Notes under the pieces: generated by a model | Databases searched by the model: none | What the model saw: the letters and a program-made list of their open reading frames with translations, nothing else | What the model was told of the DNA's origin: nothing | Made by a program: the position numbers and the translations under genes | Assembly: GCA_035342095.1 (NCBI GenBank) | Contig: DAOQWL010000025.1 | Span: 1-64,000, forward strand | Reading direction: 5' to 3' | Length of the DNA: 64,000 nucleotides | Source of the DNA: PLanc-01 sp035342095 | GTDB taxonomy: Bacteria; Planctomycetota; Phycisphaerae; Sedimentisphaerales; Anaerobacaceae | Shown here: positions 1 through 7,844 of the stretch, piece by piece | Position numbering within the stretch: position 1 is the stretch's first letter | How the letters are laid out: every line of letters starts with the position of its first letter

Positions 1-71
1 GTCCCTTCAGGAGGACCACTTCATGGTCCGATACAAAAAAGCGAAGAATACCTTAGGTTATCGGAGAAGGC

Positions 72-605
72 TCAGGAGTGCTTGTTGTCCTGTGCCTCGG
101 TCAGCTTCTTGAGCTGCCGGCGGTTGGCGATCCGGGCGGTCTGGCTCATCCGATTGACGATCACGGTGCCCTCGATATGGTCGTATTCGTGCTGGAGGCA
201 GCGAGCGTAGAGATCCTGTGCCTCCTCGGTGAACGGGTTGCCGTCCAGGTCGGTGGCGGTGACGGTGGCCTGCTTGTACCGACGGATCTTGGCCCAGATC
301 CCCGGCACGGACAGACACCCCTCTTCCTTGGTTTCCATCTCGCCGTGCGGAGTCACCGTTGGGTTGACGTAGGCGCGGACGCCCTCGCGGGTGCCCGTCA
401 GGGTGATGATGAACAGTCGCAGCGAGACCCCCGCCTGCGGGGCGGCCAAGCCCATCCCCTTGTTCTCGAACATGATGTCGGTCATCTTCTCGACCAGCCG
501 GCGGATCGTGTCGTCGATCTTCTCCACCGGCGCAGCCTTGGCCCGCAGTACCGGAGCCGGGTAATGCGTGATCCTGCATTTCTCGACGTCAATCTGCCCC
601 ATCAT
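72..605 (-). CDS. def: Peptide deformylase
   Basis: Removes the N-formyl group from nascent proteins in the cytoplasm; metal-dependent. All three family motifs are visible in 177 residues: GMGLAAPQAG (about 50-59), EEGCLSVPG (about 94-102, metal ligand Cys97) and the HEYDH helix (metal ligands His139 and His143 around the catalytic Glu). Length is normal. The ATG start overlaps the TGA of the upstream Toprim-like gene by 4 nt (ATGA), so translation is probably coupled. It is the last gene of a leftward operon after lptB, an ATPase and that Toprim-like gene. Two adjacent ATG codons begin the gene, and either could be used. Confidence 0.95.
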   Translation of the reverse strand: MMGQIDVEKCRITHYPAPVLRAKAAPVEKIDDTIRRLVEKMTDIMFENKGMGLAAPQAGVSLRLFIITLTGTREGVRAYVNPTVTPHGEMETKEEGCLSVPGIWAKIRRYKQATVTATDLDGNPFTEEAQDLYARCLQHEYDHIEGTVIVNRMSQTARIANRRQLKKLTEAQDNKHS

Positions 606-1147
606 TCAACCTCTTTCGACCTCGTCTCCAGCCGGTTCATCAAGTAGCCAAACGACCGATTCCTACCCTTGGCGACTTCGATTTGAAACCCACGGAGGAT
701 CTCCATCATGAAGTTGACCACGAAATTGTTGAATCGTCTGGGCACCCTGCTTCTGAACTGCTCTTTTGTCACATGATCGGTGTGAGGCACGTTTGGGATG
801 CCGAACTCTTGACACGCATGCTCATCCACACCGGCCAAGTACCAGCTTTCTATCTCTTTTACAACTACGACCGCACACTCGGCGTCAATCATCCCTCTAT
901 GGCCATTGACCAGATTATTCTTCCTTTCCGTGATGCAAGGAGATGTGTCAAGATCGGCCATGAAAAGGTAGTCTGCATTCGTCGCTTGAATAGACCTGAT
1001 ATAGTTCATCCTTCTTGTGATCGTCTCACCGGCATATTCCCACACTTGCACGTCATCGTATTGCCTCTGGAGCATCGGTCTTATCACCGCGTTGACAAAC
1101 TCGCGATCATCACGGCCTTCCACCAAGACGTGCATGCGACTGTACAT
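602..1147 (-). CDS. Toprim-like / DUF4276-like partner of an AAA ATPase
   Basis: A 181-residue protein with Toprim-type hallmarks: a first strand ending in an acidic residue (HVLVEGRDDREFV, residues about 6-18) and a later DLD motif (YLFMADLDTS, about 60-69), followed by an EIESWYLAG segment. This suggests a metal-dependent nuclease fold like DUF4276/OLD-type Toprim proteins. It starts 6 nt after the ATPase gene and overlaps def by 4 nt. ATPase + Toprim pairs are known from anti-phage systems such as PARIS and OLD/Gabija; membership in any named system cannot be established here. Its base composition looks less GC-rich than lptB, which would fit transfer. Confidence 0.6.
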   Translation of the reverse strand: MYSRMHVLVEGRDDREFVNAVIRPMLQRQYDDVQVWEYAGETITRRMNYIRSIQATNADYLFMADLDTSPCITERKNNLVNGHRGMIDAECAVVVVKEIESWYLAGVDEHACQEFGIPNVPHTDHVTKEQFRSRVPRRFNNFVVNFMMEILRGFQIEVAKGRNRSFGYLMNRLETRSKEVE

Positions 1148-1153
1148 GACCGA

Positions 1154-2389
1154 TCATCTTCCCCAGAGTTCCTGGACAAAAACCGTATCAAGGCCCAGAT
1201 CGTTTTCAAGGAATACCTTCACATCCTGCTTCTCGGCGGGTCGGGATACCGCGGAGAAGCCATCTTTGTCCCTTGATATCAGCAACAGGTTCTCCACTCC
1301 TGCGTGTTTGACAATTTCGGAACTGTGCGTGGTAATGATGACCTGCTTGTTGGTAGACGCATCTTCCATCAGCCTCATCAGCCCGGAGATCAGATGGGGA
1401 TGGAGATTCCGCTCCGGCTCCTCGATGATGACCACGTCATTGTCCTCGAAGAACAGTGCGATGATGAGGGCGACGACATCGACGGTGCCATCTGAGAGCA
1501 AATCGGCGAGCAGGCTGTCATCATAGTATTCCTCCCGCAGTTTCAAAAGGAGGGACACCCCCAAGTACTGCTCCACCCCGACCTCTTTCGCAAAGGGGAG
1601 CATATACTGCAAGAGATTGTGCAACTTGCGGCTTCTCTCGGGATCAGCCAGAATCTGCTTGAGGACAAGAGAGAGATTCTCCCCATTCTCCTCCAGGCGC
1701 GGTATCCCCGCCGTCTCGTGCGGTCTCTTGATGGCACGGGGGTCTATGTCGAATATGGCTACGCCGCTGAACAGATTCTCAGATGGTCCCACGAGGCGAA
1801 AGAAACCGTGTCTTATGAGCAAAGACGTCCCGAGCGACCGAGATTCTACCAGTGGTTTCAACGTCATTAAGTAATCGCCGGACGCTGCAAAACAACTTTC
1901 GCCTTGATCGAGTATATCCGGCGGATGGATATCAACCCTTGGCTTACCTTCGGACGCAAAGACGCTAAGTGTTACCTCCGCGCTCCTGTCACTTCCCGGC
2001 AATCGAAACCTCTGGGTAAGACGGTCACCCTCGATGAGCAGCCCGTTCCTTGGGGGACTCGCAAGTCGCAGGCTGAAATCGTACGTGTTCTCGTGCGATT
2101 GAAGGCTTCCCAACAAACCGGCCCAACTCATCGGCTGGTCGGACGTCGTGGACATCCGCAGAGGGTGAGCGCAACCGAGCCGACGATTCGCCACAGCGTC
2201 GGAGCCGCCGTGTAGGGAAATCGCGTCGGCCAGTTCCTCCCGCTCCAGCGTCTTCAGAAACCGGAAGATCTCCACGAAATTCGACTTGCCGCTGGCGTTG
2301 GCGCCGATGACGACGTTGAAACGGCCCAGGTCCAGGTCGAGGTCCTTGAAGCTCTTGAAGTTCGAGACTCTGATGTTTGTGATCGCCAT
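1154..2389 (-). CDS. AAA (RecF/SMC-like, AAA_21/DUF2813-type) ATPase
   Basis: A 411-residue ABC-type ATPase. It opens with ITNIRVSNFKSFKDLDLDLG and Walker A GANASGKSN (about 31-39), as in RecF, OLD and AAA_21 proteins. Near the C-terminus are a signature-like LLSDGTVDVVALIIAL, Walker B VVIIEEPERNLHP and an H-loop TTHSSEIV. It has no Toprim domain of its own; that role probably falls to the next gene, 6 nt downstream. The reading frame stays open upstream inside lptB, but similarity begins only at MAITNI, 11 nt after the lptB stop, so I place the start there. Likely an operon-embedded nuclease or defence ATPase; target unknown. Confidence 0.8.
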   Translation of the reverse strand: MAITNIRVSNFKSFKDLDLDLGRFNVVIGANASGKSNFVEIFRFLKTLEREELADAISLHGGSDAVANRRLGCAHPLRMSTTSDQPMSWAGLLGSLQSHENTYDFSLRLASPPRNGLLIEGDRLTQRFRLPGSDRSAEVTLSVFASEGKPRVDIHPPDILDQGESCFAASGDYLMTLKPLVESRSLGTSLLIRHGFFRLVGPSENLFSGVAIFDIDPRAIKRPHETAGIPRLEENGENLSLVLKQILADPERSRKLHNLLQYMLPFAKEVGVEQYLGVSLLLKLREEYYDDSLLADLLSDGTVDVVALIIALFFEDNDVVIIEEPERNLHPHLISGLMRLMEDASTNKQVIITTHSSEIVKHAGVENLLLISRDKDGFSAVSRPAEKQDVKVFLENDLGLDTVFVQELWGR

Positions 2390-2400
2390 AGATGCAATCC

Positions 2401-3177
2401 CTATCGCTTCTCGACCCCCTCTGTGGCCTCGGGTTCGTCGAACTCGTGGCCGGCGAAGGTGTTGCCGAGGTAGCTCTTTCGGACCAGCTCGTTGCGGATG
2501 ATCTCGGCCGGCGGGCCCGCGGCGATGACCTTGCCGTGGTCGATGATGTAGGCCTTGTCCGCGACCTCGAGGGTCCGCTCGACGTTGTGGTCGGTGATCA
2601 GGATGCTCACGCCCGAGGCGACGAGCCGCCGGATCTCCTGCTGGAGGTCCTCGACCGCGATCGGGTCCACCCCGCTGAACGGCTCGTCCAGCAGGATCAG
2701 CGACGGGTCGGTCACCATCGCCCTCGCGATTTCGAGCTTGCGGCGCTCGCCGCCGGAGAGGAATCGGCCGTGGCTCTTGGCCACCTCGGTCAAGCCGAAC
2801 CGTTCGATTAGCGCCTCGGCTTTGGCCCGGCGTTCCTTTCGCGTCAGCGACATGGTCTCCAGGATGGCCAGGAGGTTGTCGCGGACGCTCAGCCGCTGGA
2901 AGATGCTCGGCTCCTGCGAGAGGTAGCCGATGCCCAGGCGGGCCCGCTTGAACATGGGCAGCCTGGTGATGTCGCGGTCCTCGAAGACGACCTTGCCCTT
3001 GTCGGGGCGGATCATGCCCATAATCATACGGAAGGTGGTGGTCTTGCCGGCCCCGTTGCGACCGAGCAGGCCGACGATGCTGCGCTGGTCGATCTGGACG
3101 GAAACCTCGTTGACGACGGCCCGCCCGGAATAGCGCTTGATCAAATCCTGTGTTTCGAGAAGGGTAATGCCTGCCAA
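2401..3177 (-). CDS. lptB: LPS export ABC transporter ATP-binding protein LptB
   Basis: Cytoplasmic ATPase that powers LPS extraction from the inner membrane with LptF/G/C. The 258 residues show every ABC motif: Walker A GRNGAGKTT, Q-loop YLSQEPS, the LptB-typical signature FLSGGERRKLEIAR, Walker B LILLDEPFSGVDP and H-loop ITDHNVE. Start is a TTG with GAGGTG about 7 nt upstream; no ATG fits as well. It heads the leftward operon ending in def and lies divergent from the metallophosphoesterase. The partners lptF/G/C/A are not in this window. A short 20-residue C-terminal extension is present and carries no motif. Confidence 0.93.
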   Translation of the reverse strand: MAGITLLETQDLIKRYSGRAVVNEVSVQIDQRSIVGLLGRNGAGKTTTFRMIMGMIRPDKGKVVFEDRDITRLPMFKRARLGIGYLSQEPSIFQRLSVRDNLLAILETMSLTRKERRAKAEALIERFGLTEVAKSHGRFLSGGERRKLEIARAMVTDPSLILLDEPFSGVDPIAVEDLQQEIRRLVASGVSILITDHNVERTLEVADKAYIIDHGKVIAAGPPAEIIRNELVRKSYLGNTFAGHEFDEPEATEGVEKR

Positions 3178-3379
3178 GACACACCTCGTACGTACCGTAA
3201 GCTATGGCAAAGCCGTATTATAGGGAATGGGCCGGCCTTGGGCAACCGGCATTTGCAGCGAGGCAAACGGGCCTTTGCGACTGCCCGGCAAATTGCTCTG
3301 GCAATCGGTGCGGTTTTGTGCTATGAAGTGTTGTTTCGCCGCGTTGGAGATACTGTTACTGTTTGGCGTCCAAGGGTTT
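3178..3379. promoter_or_regulatory. Divergent intergenic region, lptB operon / phosphoesterase
   Basis: About 200 bp between two divergently transcribed genes, so both promoters should lie here. The stretch is less GC-rich than the flanking genes (for example around 3205-3225), but I could not pick -10/-35 pairs with confidence. Confidence 0.35.
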
Positions 3380-4156
3380 ATGTTTGCGATTCTGAGCGAT
3401 ATACACTCGAACATCGAGGCCCTGAGCACGGTCCTGGCGGACATCGAGCAGCGGGGGATCAAGACGATCTACTGCCTGGGCGATGTGGTCGGGTACGGCC
3501 CGAATCCCGTCGAGTGCCTCGATCTGATGATCGAGAAGACCGAATGGTGCGTGCTGGGCAACCACGACTACGCGGTGTTCTACGAGCCGACGAACTTCAA
3601 CTACGGCGCCGAACAGGCGAGCTTCTGGACCCGCGAGGTGCTCGAGATGCAGGAGCCCGGGCCCAAGAGCGACCGTCGCTGGCGGTTCCTGGGCGAGCTG
3701 CCCATGCGGCACCTGGTCAAGACCCAGTTGGGACCGACGAACACGACGATGGAGTTCGTCCACGCGTCGCCGCGCCGGCCGATCAACGAGTACATCTTTC
3801 CGGACGACGTCTACACGAACCCCGCGAAGGTCCGCACGTTGTTCGAGCGGATCGAGCACGTGTGCTTCATCGGGCACACGCACATGCCAGGGGTGTTCCT
3901 CGACGAGCCGGACTTCTACCTCCCCGACGAGCTGGGCGGCGTCTATCCCATCATCGAGGACGAGAAGGCCATCATCAACATCGGTTCGGTCGGCCAACCA
4001 CGCGACAAGGACAACCGCGCCAGTTACGTCTATGTCGAGGAGAACAAGGTACATTTCGTGCGCCTGGAGTACGACTACGAAACGACCATGAAGAAGATCC
4101 TCGCGATCGACCGCCTGGACAATTTCCATGCCGAGCGGCTCAAGGACGGGCGATAA
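3380..4156 (+). CDS. Calcineurin-like metallophosphoesterase (YfcE-like fold)
   Basis: A 258-residue cytoplasmic phosphoesterase with the full metal-binding set in order: FAILSDIHSN (D/H), CLGDVVGYG (D), VLGNHDYA (N/H), a late HAS motif and GHTHMPG near residue 170. No signal peptide follows if translation begins at MFAILSD. The frame is open about 150 nt further upstream, but that extension lacks family similarity, while CAAGGG sits 5-7 nt before the chosen ATG. It lies about 40 nt upstream of yidC on the same strand. Substrate unknown; such proteins act on phosphodiesters, dinucleotides or phosphoproteins. Confidence 0.85.
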   Translation: MFAILSDIHSNIEALSTVLADIEQRGIKTIYCLGDVVGYGPNPVECLDLMIEKTEWCVLGNHDYAVFYEPTNFNYGAEQASFWTREVLEMQEPGPKSDRRWRFLGELPMRHLVKTQLGPTNTTMEFVHASPRRPINEYIFPDDVYTNPAKVRTLFERIEHVCFIGHTHMPGVFLDEPDFYLPDELGGVYPIIEDEKAIINIGSVGQPRDKDNRASYVYVEENKVHFVRLEYDYETTMKKILAIDRLDNFHAERLKDGR

Positions 4157-4194
4157 CGCCGGGGGAATCGGGTTTTCGGAATTTGACTTGCGAG

Positions 4195-6207
4195 ATGAAG
4201 CGACACATGAGTGCTAAGAATATCATCATCGTGATTCTGGTCGGCTATCTCCTGCTGTGCGGCGGGCTGATCGTGGAATCGGGTTTCCTCCGCACGCTGT
4301 CCAACGGCTGCATCCTCCTGCAGCAGACGGCCGAGGTTCAGGCCCCGCCGGCCGACGCGAACGCGCGTGGCGCGGCGCCCGAGCCGGCGCAACCGCCATC
4401 GCAGCCGCAGCTTCAGGCGGCCGTCGGCGAGGCTTACGGCGCCGTCGGAGGGGAGGATGTGGATGTCGAGATCGGCTCGGCCGACAAGGCCAGCCCATTC
4501 AAGTACCGACTCGTGCTCGACTCCCGCGGCGCCGCGATTCGGACCGCCACGTTCAGCGAGTTCGACGACCGCGATCCCAAGGCGCCGAAACCCCTGACGT
4601 TTCTGTCGCCCATCACGTTGAATGGCGGCGAGGCGCTCTCCCTGGCCAGCCGGGAACTGGTGCTCGTCGACAAGGGTCTCAAGCTCCACCTTGACCGCCT
4701 GGCCTGGAAGTCGCTGGGCGAGCAGAAGCTGGACGATGGGGGCGCTGCGGCGGCCTTCGAAGCGACGATTATCGATGGGAACGATCATCCGGTCCTGAAA
4801 CTGACCAAGACCTATCGCATCCATCCGGACGACTACATGCTCGACAGCTCCATCGACATCCAGAACCTCTGTGACAAACAGCAGAGGCTCTACTACTCGC
4901 TGAACGGCCCGGTCGGTCTGGCGCCCGACGGCGGCTATCGCATGGATATGCGGCGGGTTGTCGCCGCCTTCAAGACGCCGAAGGGCGAAATCCGCAGCGT
5001 CGCAAAGGACATGAAGGCCCTGTCCAAGGCGGGCACTGCGAAAGAGCGGGAACTGGCGGAGGGCTCGCCGTTTCTGTGGGCTGCGGCGGTGAGCAAGTAC
5101 TTCGCGGCCATCCTGGTCCCGACGACCGCGGACGGCAAGCCCGGCGGCAATTGGGTCGGCGGCAAGTGGGGCGTCTACTACAATCCCGACCAGGACGACA
5201 AGCACAACACCGGCGACGAATCCCTCGGTTTCATGGTCTCCAGCGTCCCGGTCACGTTGGCTCCTACCGGCCAGGCGGACAGTGTGCAGACGCACCAGTT
5301 CCGGTTCTACATCGGCCCGAAAGACAAGAGCCGGTTCGACAAGGTGGCGCTCTATCGCGAGCTGGGATTCGTCCAGACGATCGATTTCATGAACTGCTGC
5401 TGTCCGGCGGCCCTCATCAACCCGCTGGCCTTCGGCATTCTGGCGATCATGAAATGGATGTACGGGTTCATCGGCAACTACGGCATCGTCATCATCATCC
5501 TGGTCTTCATCATGCGTCTGGTCTTGCACCCGATCACCAAGAAGAGCCAGATCTCGATGAGCAAGATGACCAAGCTGGCGCCGAAGGCCGAGGAGATCAA
5601 GAAGAAGTACGGCAACAACAAGGCCGAGATGAACAAGGCGCTGATGGAACTCTACCGCCAGCAGGGGGCCTCGCCCATCATGGGATTCCTGCCCATGTTC
5701 GTGCAGATGCCCATCTGGATCGCGCTGTGGAGCGCCATCTACACGAGCATCGACCTCCGTGGGGCGCCCTTCCTGCCGTTCTGGATCACCGACCTGTCGG
5801 TCCCGGACCGGCTGCTTGCCTGGGCGCCGTTCACGATCCCGCTGCTCGGCTGGCAGGTGGGATCGCTGAACCTGCTCCCGATCCTGATGGGCGTCGCGTT
5901 CTACCTGCAACAGAAGCTGACGCCGACGCAGCAGGCCTCCGCCGCGACCAATCCGCAGCTCGCCCAGCAGCAGAAGATGATGAACATCATGATGCCCTTG
6001 ATGTTTCCGCTGATGCTGTACACCGCGCCTTCCGGCGTGAACCTGTACATCATGTCCAGCACCTTCGCCGGCGTGATCGAGCAGTACGTTATCAAGAAGC
6101 ACATCCAGGAGCAGGAAGAGCAGGGGCCCGATGGGTTTGTCTCGGTGACGAGCAAGACCGGCGGCAAGGTCAAGAAGAAGAAGCCCAAGCCGTTCTACCG
6201 ATTCTGA
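4195..6207 (+). CDS. yidC: Membrane protein insertase YidC
   Basis: Inserts and folds inner-membrane proteins, alone or with SecYEG. The 670-residue protein has the Gram-negative layout: an N-terminal membrane anchor (about 9-27), a long periplasmic beta domain (to about 400), then the five-helix core. The conserved groove arginine is in IMRLVLHPITKKSQISM, followed by the coiled C1 loop, GFLPMFVQMPIWIALW and the APSGVNLY segment. The basic tail (KVKKKKPKP) fits ribosome contact. Start may be ATG 4195 or ATG 4207. mnmE follows after 36 nt, the classical yidC-mnmE neighbourhood. Confidence 0.95.
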   Translation: MKRHMSAKNIIIVILVGYLLLCGGLIVESGFLRTLSNGCILLQQTAEVQAPPADANARGAAPEPAQPPSQPQLQAAVGEAYGAVGGEDVDVEIGSADKASPFKYRLVLDSRGAAIRTATFSEFDDRDPKAPKPLTFLSPITLNGGEALSLASRELVLVDKGLKLHLDRLAWKSLGEQKLDDGGAAAAFEATIIDGNDHPVLKLTKTYRIHPDDYMLDSSIDIQNLCDKQQRLYYSLNGPVGLAPDGGYRMDMRRVVAAFKTPKGEIRSVAKDMKALSKAGTAKERELAEGSPFLWAAAVSKYFAAILVPTTADGKPGGNWVGGKWGVYYNPDQDDKHNTGDESLGFMVSSVPVTLAPTGQADSVQTHQFRFYIGPKDKSRFDKVALYRELGFVQTIDFMNCCCPAALINPLAFGILAIMKWMYGFIGNYGIVIIILVFIMRLVLHPITKKSQISMSKMTKLAPKAEEIKKKYGNNKAEMNKALMELYRQQGASPIMGFLPMFVQMPIWIALWSAIYTSIDLRGAPFLPFWITDLSVPDRLLAWAPFTIPLLGWQVGSLNLLPILMGVAFYLQQKLTPTQQASAATNPQLAQQQKMMNIMMPLMFPLMLYTAPSGVNLYIMSSTFAGVIEQYVIKKHIQEQEEQGPDGFVSVTSKTGGKVKKKKPKPFYRF

Positions 6208-6243
6208 CGAGACCTGCGATTGTCGATCTGGGATCGCTGAGGT

Positions 6244-7755
6244 ATGCACGATCCGACGGACACTATCGTGGCGGTCAGTTCCGCTGCCGGGGGCGTGCGG
6301 TCCATCGTTCGCATCACCGGCCCGCAGACGCTGTTGGTCTGCGAGCGGATCTTCGAACTTGGTCCGGGTTCTCAAATCGCAAATCGTAGATCGCAAGTCG
6401 AAAACCGCGCCGTCCGGGCCGGGACGGTCCGCATCGCGGATGGCCTGAGCGCGGGCGCCTCGCTCTATGTGTTCTTCTCGCCGCACTCGTATACCGGCGA
6501 GGACCTGGCCGAAATCCACGTCCACGTCGCCCCCTGTCTCGTCGAGGCGCTGATGTCGTCGCTGCTGACACAGGGCTGCCGGGCCGCGGGACCGGGCGAG
6601 TTCACCGCCCGCGCCTACCTCCATGGCAAGCTCGACCTCGCCCAGGCGGAAGCAGTCAACGAGGTCATCGCCAGCTCGAACCGTCTCCAACTGGAGGCGG
6701 CCGAGAGGCTCCTGGGTGGTCGATTAACCCAGGCGACTGAAGAGATCCACTCGGCCCTGCTGGACACGCTGAGCCTGATCGAAGCGGGACTGGACTTCAG
6801 CAGCGAGGACATCGAGTTCATCAGTCGAGAACTGGCGGTCGCGCGACTCTCGGACATCCAGGCGAGCATGGAGCGTCTCCTGGCTGGGAGCATCCGATGC
6901 GAGGAACTGCTGGACGTGCCTGCAGTCGGGATCGCCGGGGCGCCGAACGCGGGCAAGAGCAGCCTGCTCAACGCTCTGCTGGGCTGGGAGCGGAGCATCG
7001 TCTCGCCGCAGCCCGGGACGACGAGGGACGTCCTGACCGGCGTGCTGACGACTGTTCGTGGGGCATCCCGTAGCACGGGCATCTTGCCCGTGATTCGGAA
7101 TCATGGGCGGGACGCCCATGCCGCCGAAACGCCTCGCGGCGTCACTACGAACGGCCCTTCCGGCGTACCGTTCCAATGCGTGCTGTTCGACTGTGCCGGC
7201 CTGATCTCCGCGCCGGACAACGTGCTGGACGAACTGGCCCAGCGAGCGGCCGTCGAGGTCCTCAATCGTTGTGCCGCGGTTGTGTTCTGTGTCGATTCCG
7301 CAAAGGCCGACTGGAGCGAGGACCTCGCGATTCGTGGGCTCATCGAGCCGAAGCATGCGATCCATGTGGCGACGAAGTCGGATCTGACTTCCGACAGAGA
7401 ACTTCCTCGCAGGTTGAACGGGCTTGCCGCCGCGTTCGGCGTCGGGTTCCAGTCTGTGTCTGCGAGTACGGGGGCCGGCCTGGCGGACCTCCTGCACGCC
7501 ATCGAGGCCGGCGTGTACAGCACACCCTGCGCGGCCGATGCGAACGCCGTGACGCTGACGGCGCGTCACGGACAGGTTGTGACAGAGGCCCTCGACAACG
7601 TCCGGCAGGCTGTCGCGGAAGCGGGGTCGGGCCACGATGAGGTGGCTGCCATGATGATCCGGGCCGCCTGCCAGACGATCTCCGGCATCGAGCAGGAGCA
7701 CCTCGACGAGCAGGTGCTCGACCGGATCTTCTCGCGGTTCTGCGTGGGGAAATAG
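6244..7755 (+). CDS. mnmE: tRNA modification GTPase MnmE (TrmE), carrying repeat insertions
   Basis: With MnmG it makes the cmnm5U34 modification of wobble uridines. Visible: N-terminal folate-binding domain (SYTGEDLAEIHVH), GTPase motifs G1 GAPNAGKSS, G2 PGTTRD, G3 DCAG, G4 TKSD, and the C-terminal FCVGK with the conserved cysteine. At 503 residues it is some 45-50 longer than usual. The excess is explained by a palindromic element translated in frame as STGILPVIRNHGRDAHA (residues about 276-302, between G2 and G3), plus a probable second insert, SQIANRRSQVEN (about 44-55). Both leave the frame open, so the protein is probably still made. Confidence 0.93.
   Translation: MHDPTDTIVAVSSAAGGVRSIVRITGPQTLLVCERIFELGPGSQIANRRSQVENRAVRAGTVRIADGLSAGASLYVFFSPHSYTGEDLAEIHVHVAPCLVEALMSSLLTQGCRAAGPGEFTARAYLHGKLDLAQAEAVNEVIASSNRLQLEAAERLLGGRLTQATEEIHSALLDTLSLIEAGLDFSSEDIEFISRELAVARLSDIQASMERLLAGSIRCEELLDVPAVGIAGAPNAGKSSLLNALLGWERSIVSPQPGTTRDVLTGVLTTVRGASRSTGILPVIRNHGRDAHAAETPRGVTTNGPSGVPFQCVLFDCAGLISAPDNVLDELAQRAAVEVLNRCAAVVFCVDSAKADWSEDLAIRGLIEPKHAIHVATKSDLTSDRELPRRLNGLAAAFGVGFQSVSASTGAGLADLLHAIEAGVYSTPCAADANAVTLTARHGQVVTEALDNVRQAVAEAGSGHDEVAAMMIRAACQTISGIEQEHLDEQVLDRIFSRFCVGK
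6373..6411. repeat. AT-rich short repeat inside mnmE
   Basis: A run of similar units (aaatcgcaaatcgtagatcg and on) resembling the CAAATC/CGAAATTC elements near 58.1 and 62.9 kb. It is translated as SQIANRRSQVEN, a segment with no counterpart that I recall in the MnmE N-terminal domain. Confidence 0.5.
7070..7148. repeat. GILPV-type palindromic element inside mnmE
   Basis: Consists of two small hairpins, cacgggcatcttgcccgtg and catgggcgggacgcccatg, followed by a cgcctcgcggcg arm and the end motif gtcactac. It is inserted in frame between the G2 and G3 motifs of the MnmE GTPase domain. Same family as the elements at 22.8, 24.3, 31.1, 37.2, 40.9, 56.5 and 63.0 kb. Confidence 0.85.
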
Positions 7756-7796
7756 CTTGCAGTGTGTCCATCAGGCCATATCTTCGGGAGCAGAGA

Positions 7797-7827
7797 AGAT
7801 AACGCCGTACGGCGTCACTACGAACGC
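7797..7827. repeat. Partial palindromic element
   Basis: The single arm gataacgccgtacggcgtc followed by actacgaacg matches the outer arm of the larger GILPV-type elements (gtgacgccgtaaggcgtt). It lies between mnmE and the heparinase-like gene. Confidence 0.6.
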
Positions 7828-7844
7828 GGCGCATCGTTGTTGCC

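Noticed and set aside
8..40. Small hairpin ggacca-cttca-tggtcc near the left edge as a terminator for def
   Set aside because: It is followed by no T tract on either strand, so I cannot support a terminator call.
2390..3184. N-terminal extension fusing the first ATPase to sequence inside lptB
   Set aside because: The extension is the out-of-frame reading of lptB; ATPase similarity begins at MAITNI after the lptB stop.
4075..6690. Minus-strand open frame of 871 codons opposite yidC and mnmE
   Set aside because: No recognisable domain, low-complexity composition, and it covers two certain genes.
6900..7200. Reading the MnmE insert as an intein or intron
   Set aside because: Too short, no splice motifs, and identical words occur in intergenic repeats.
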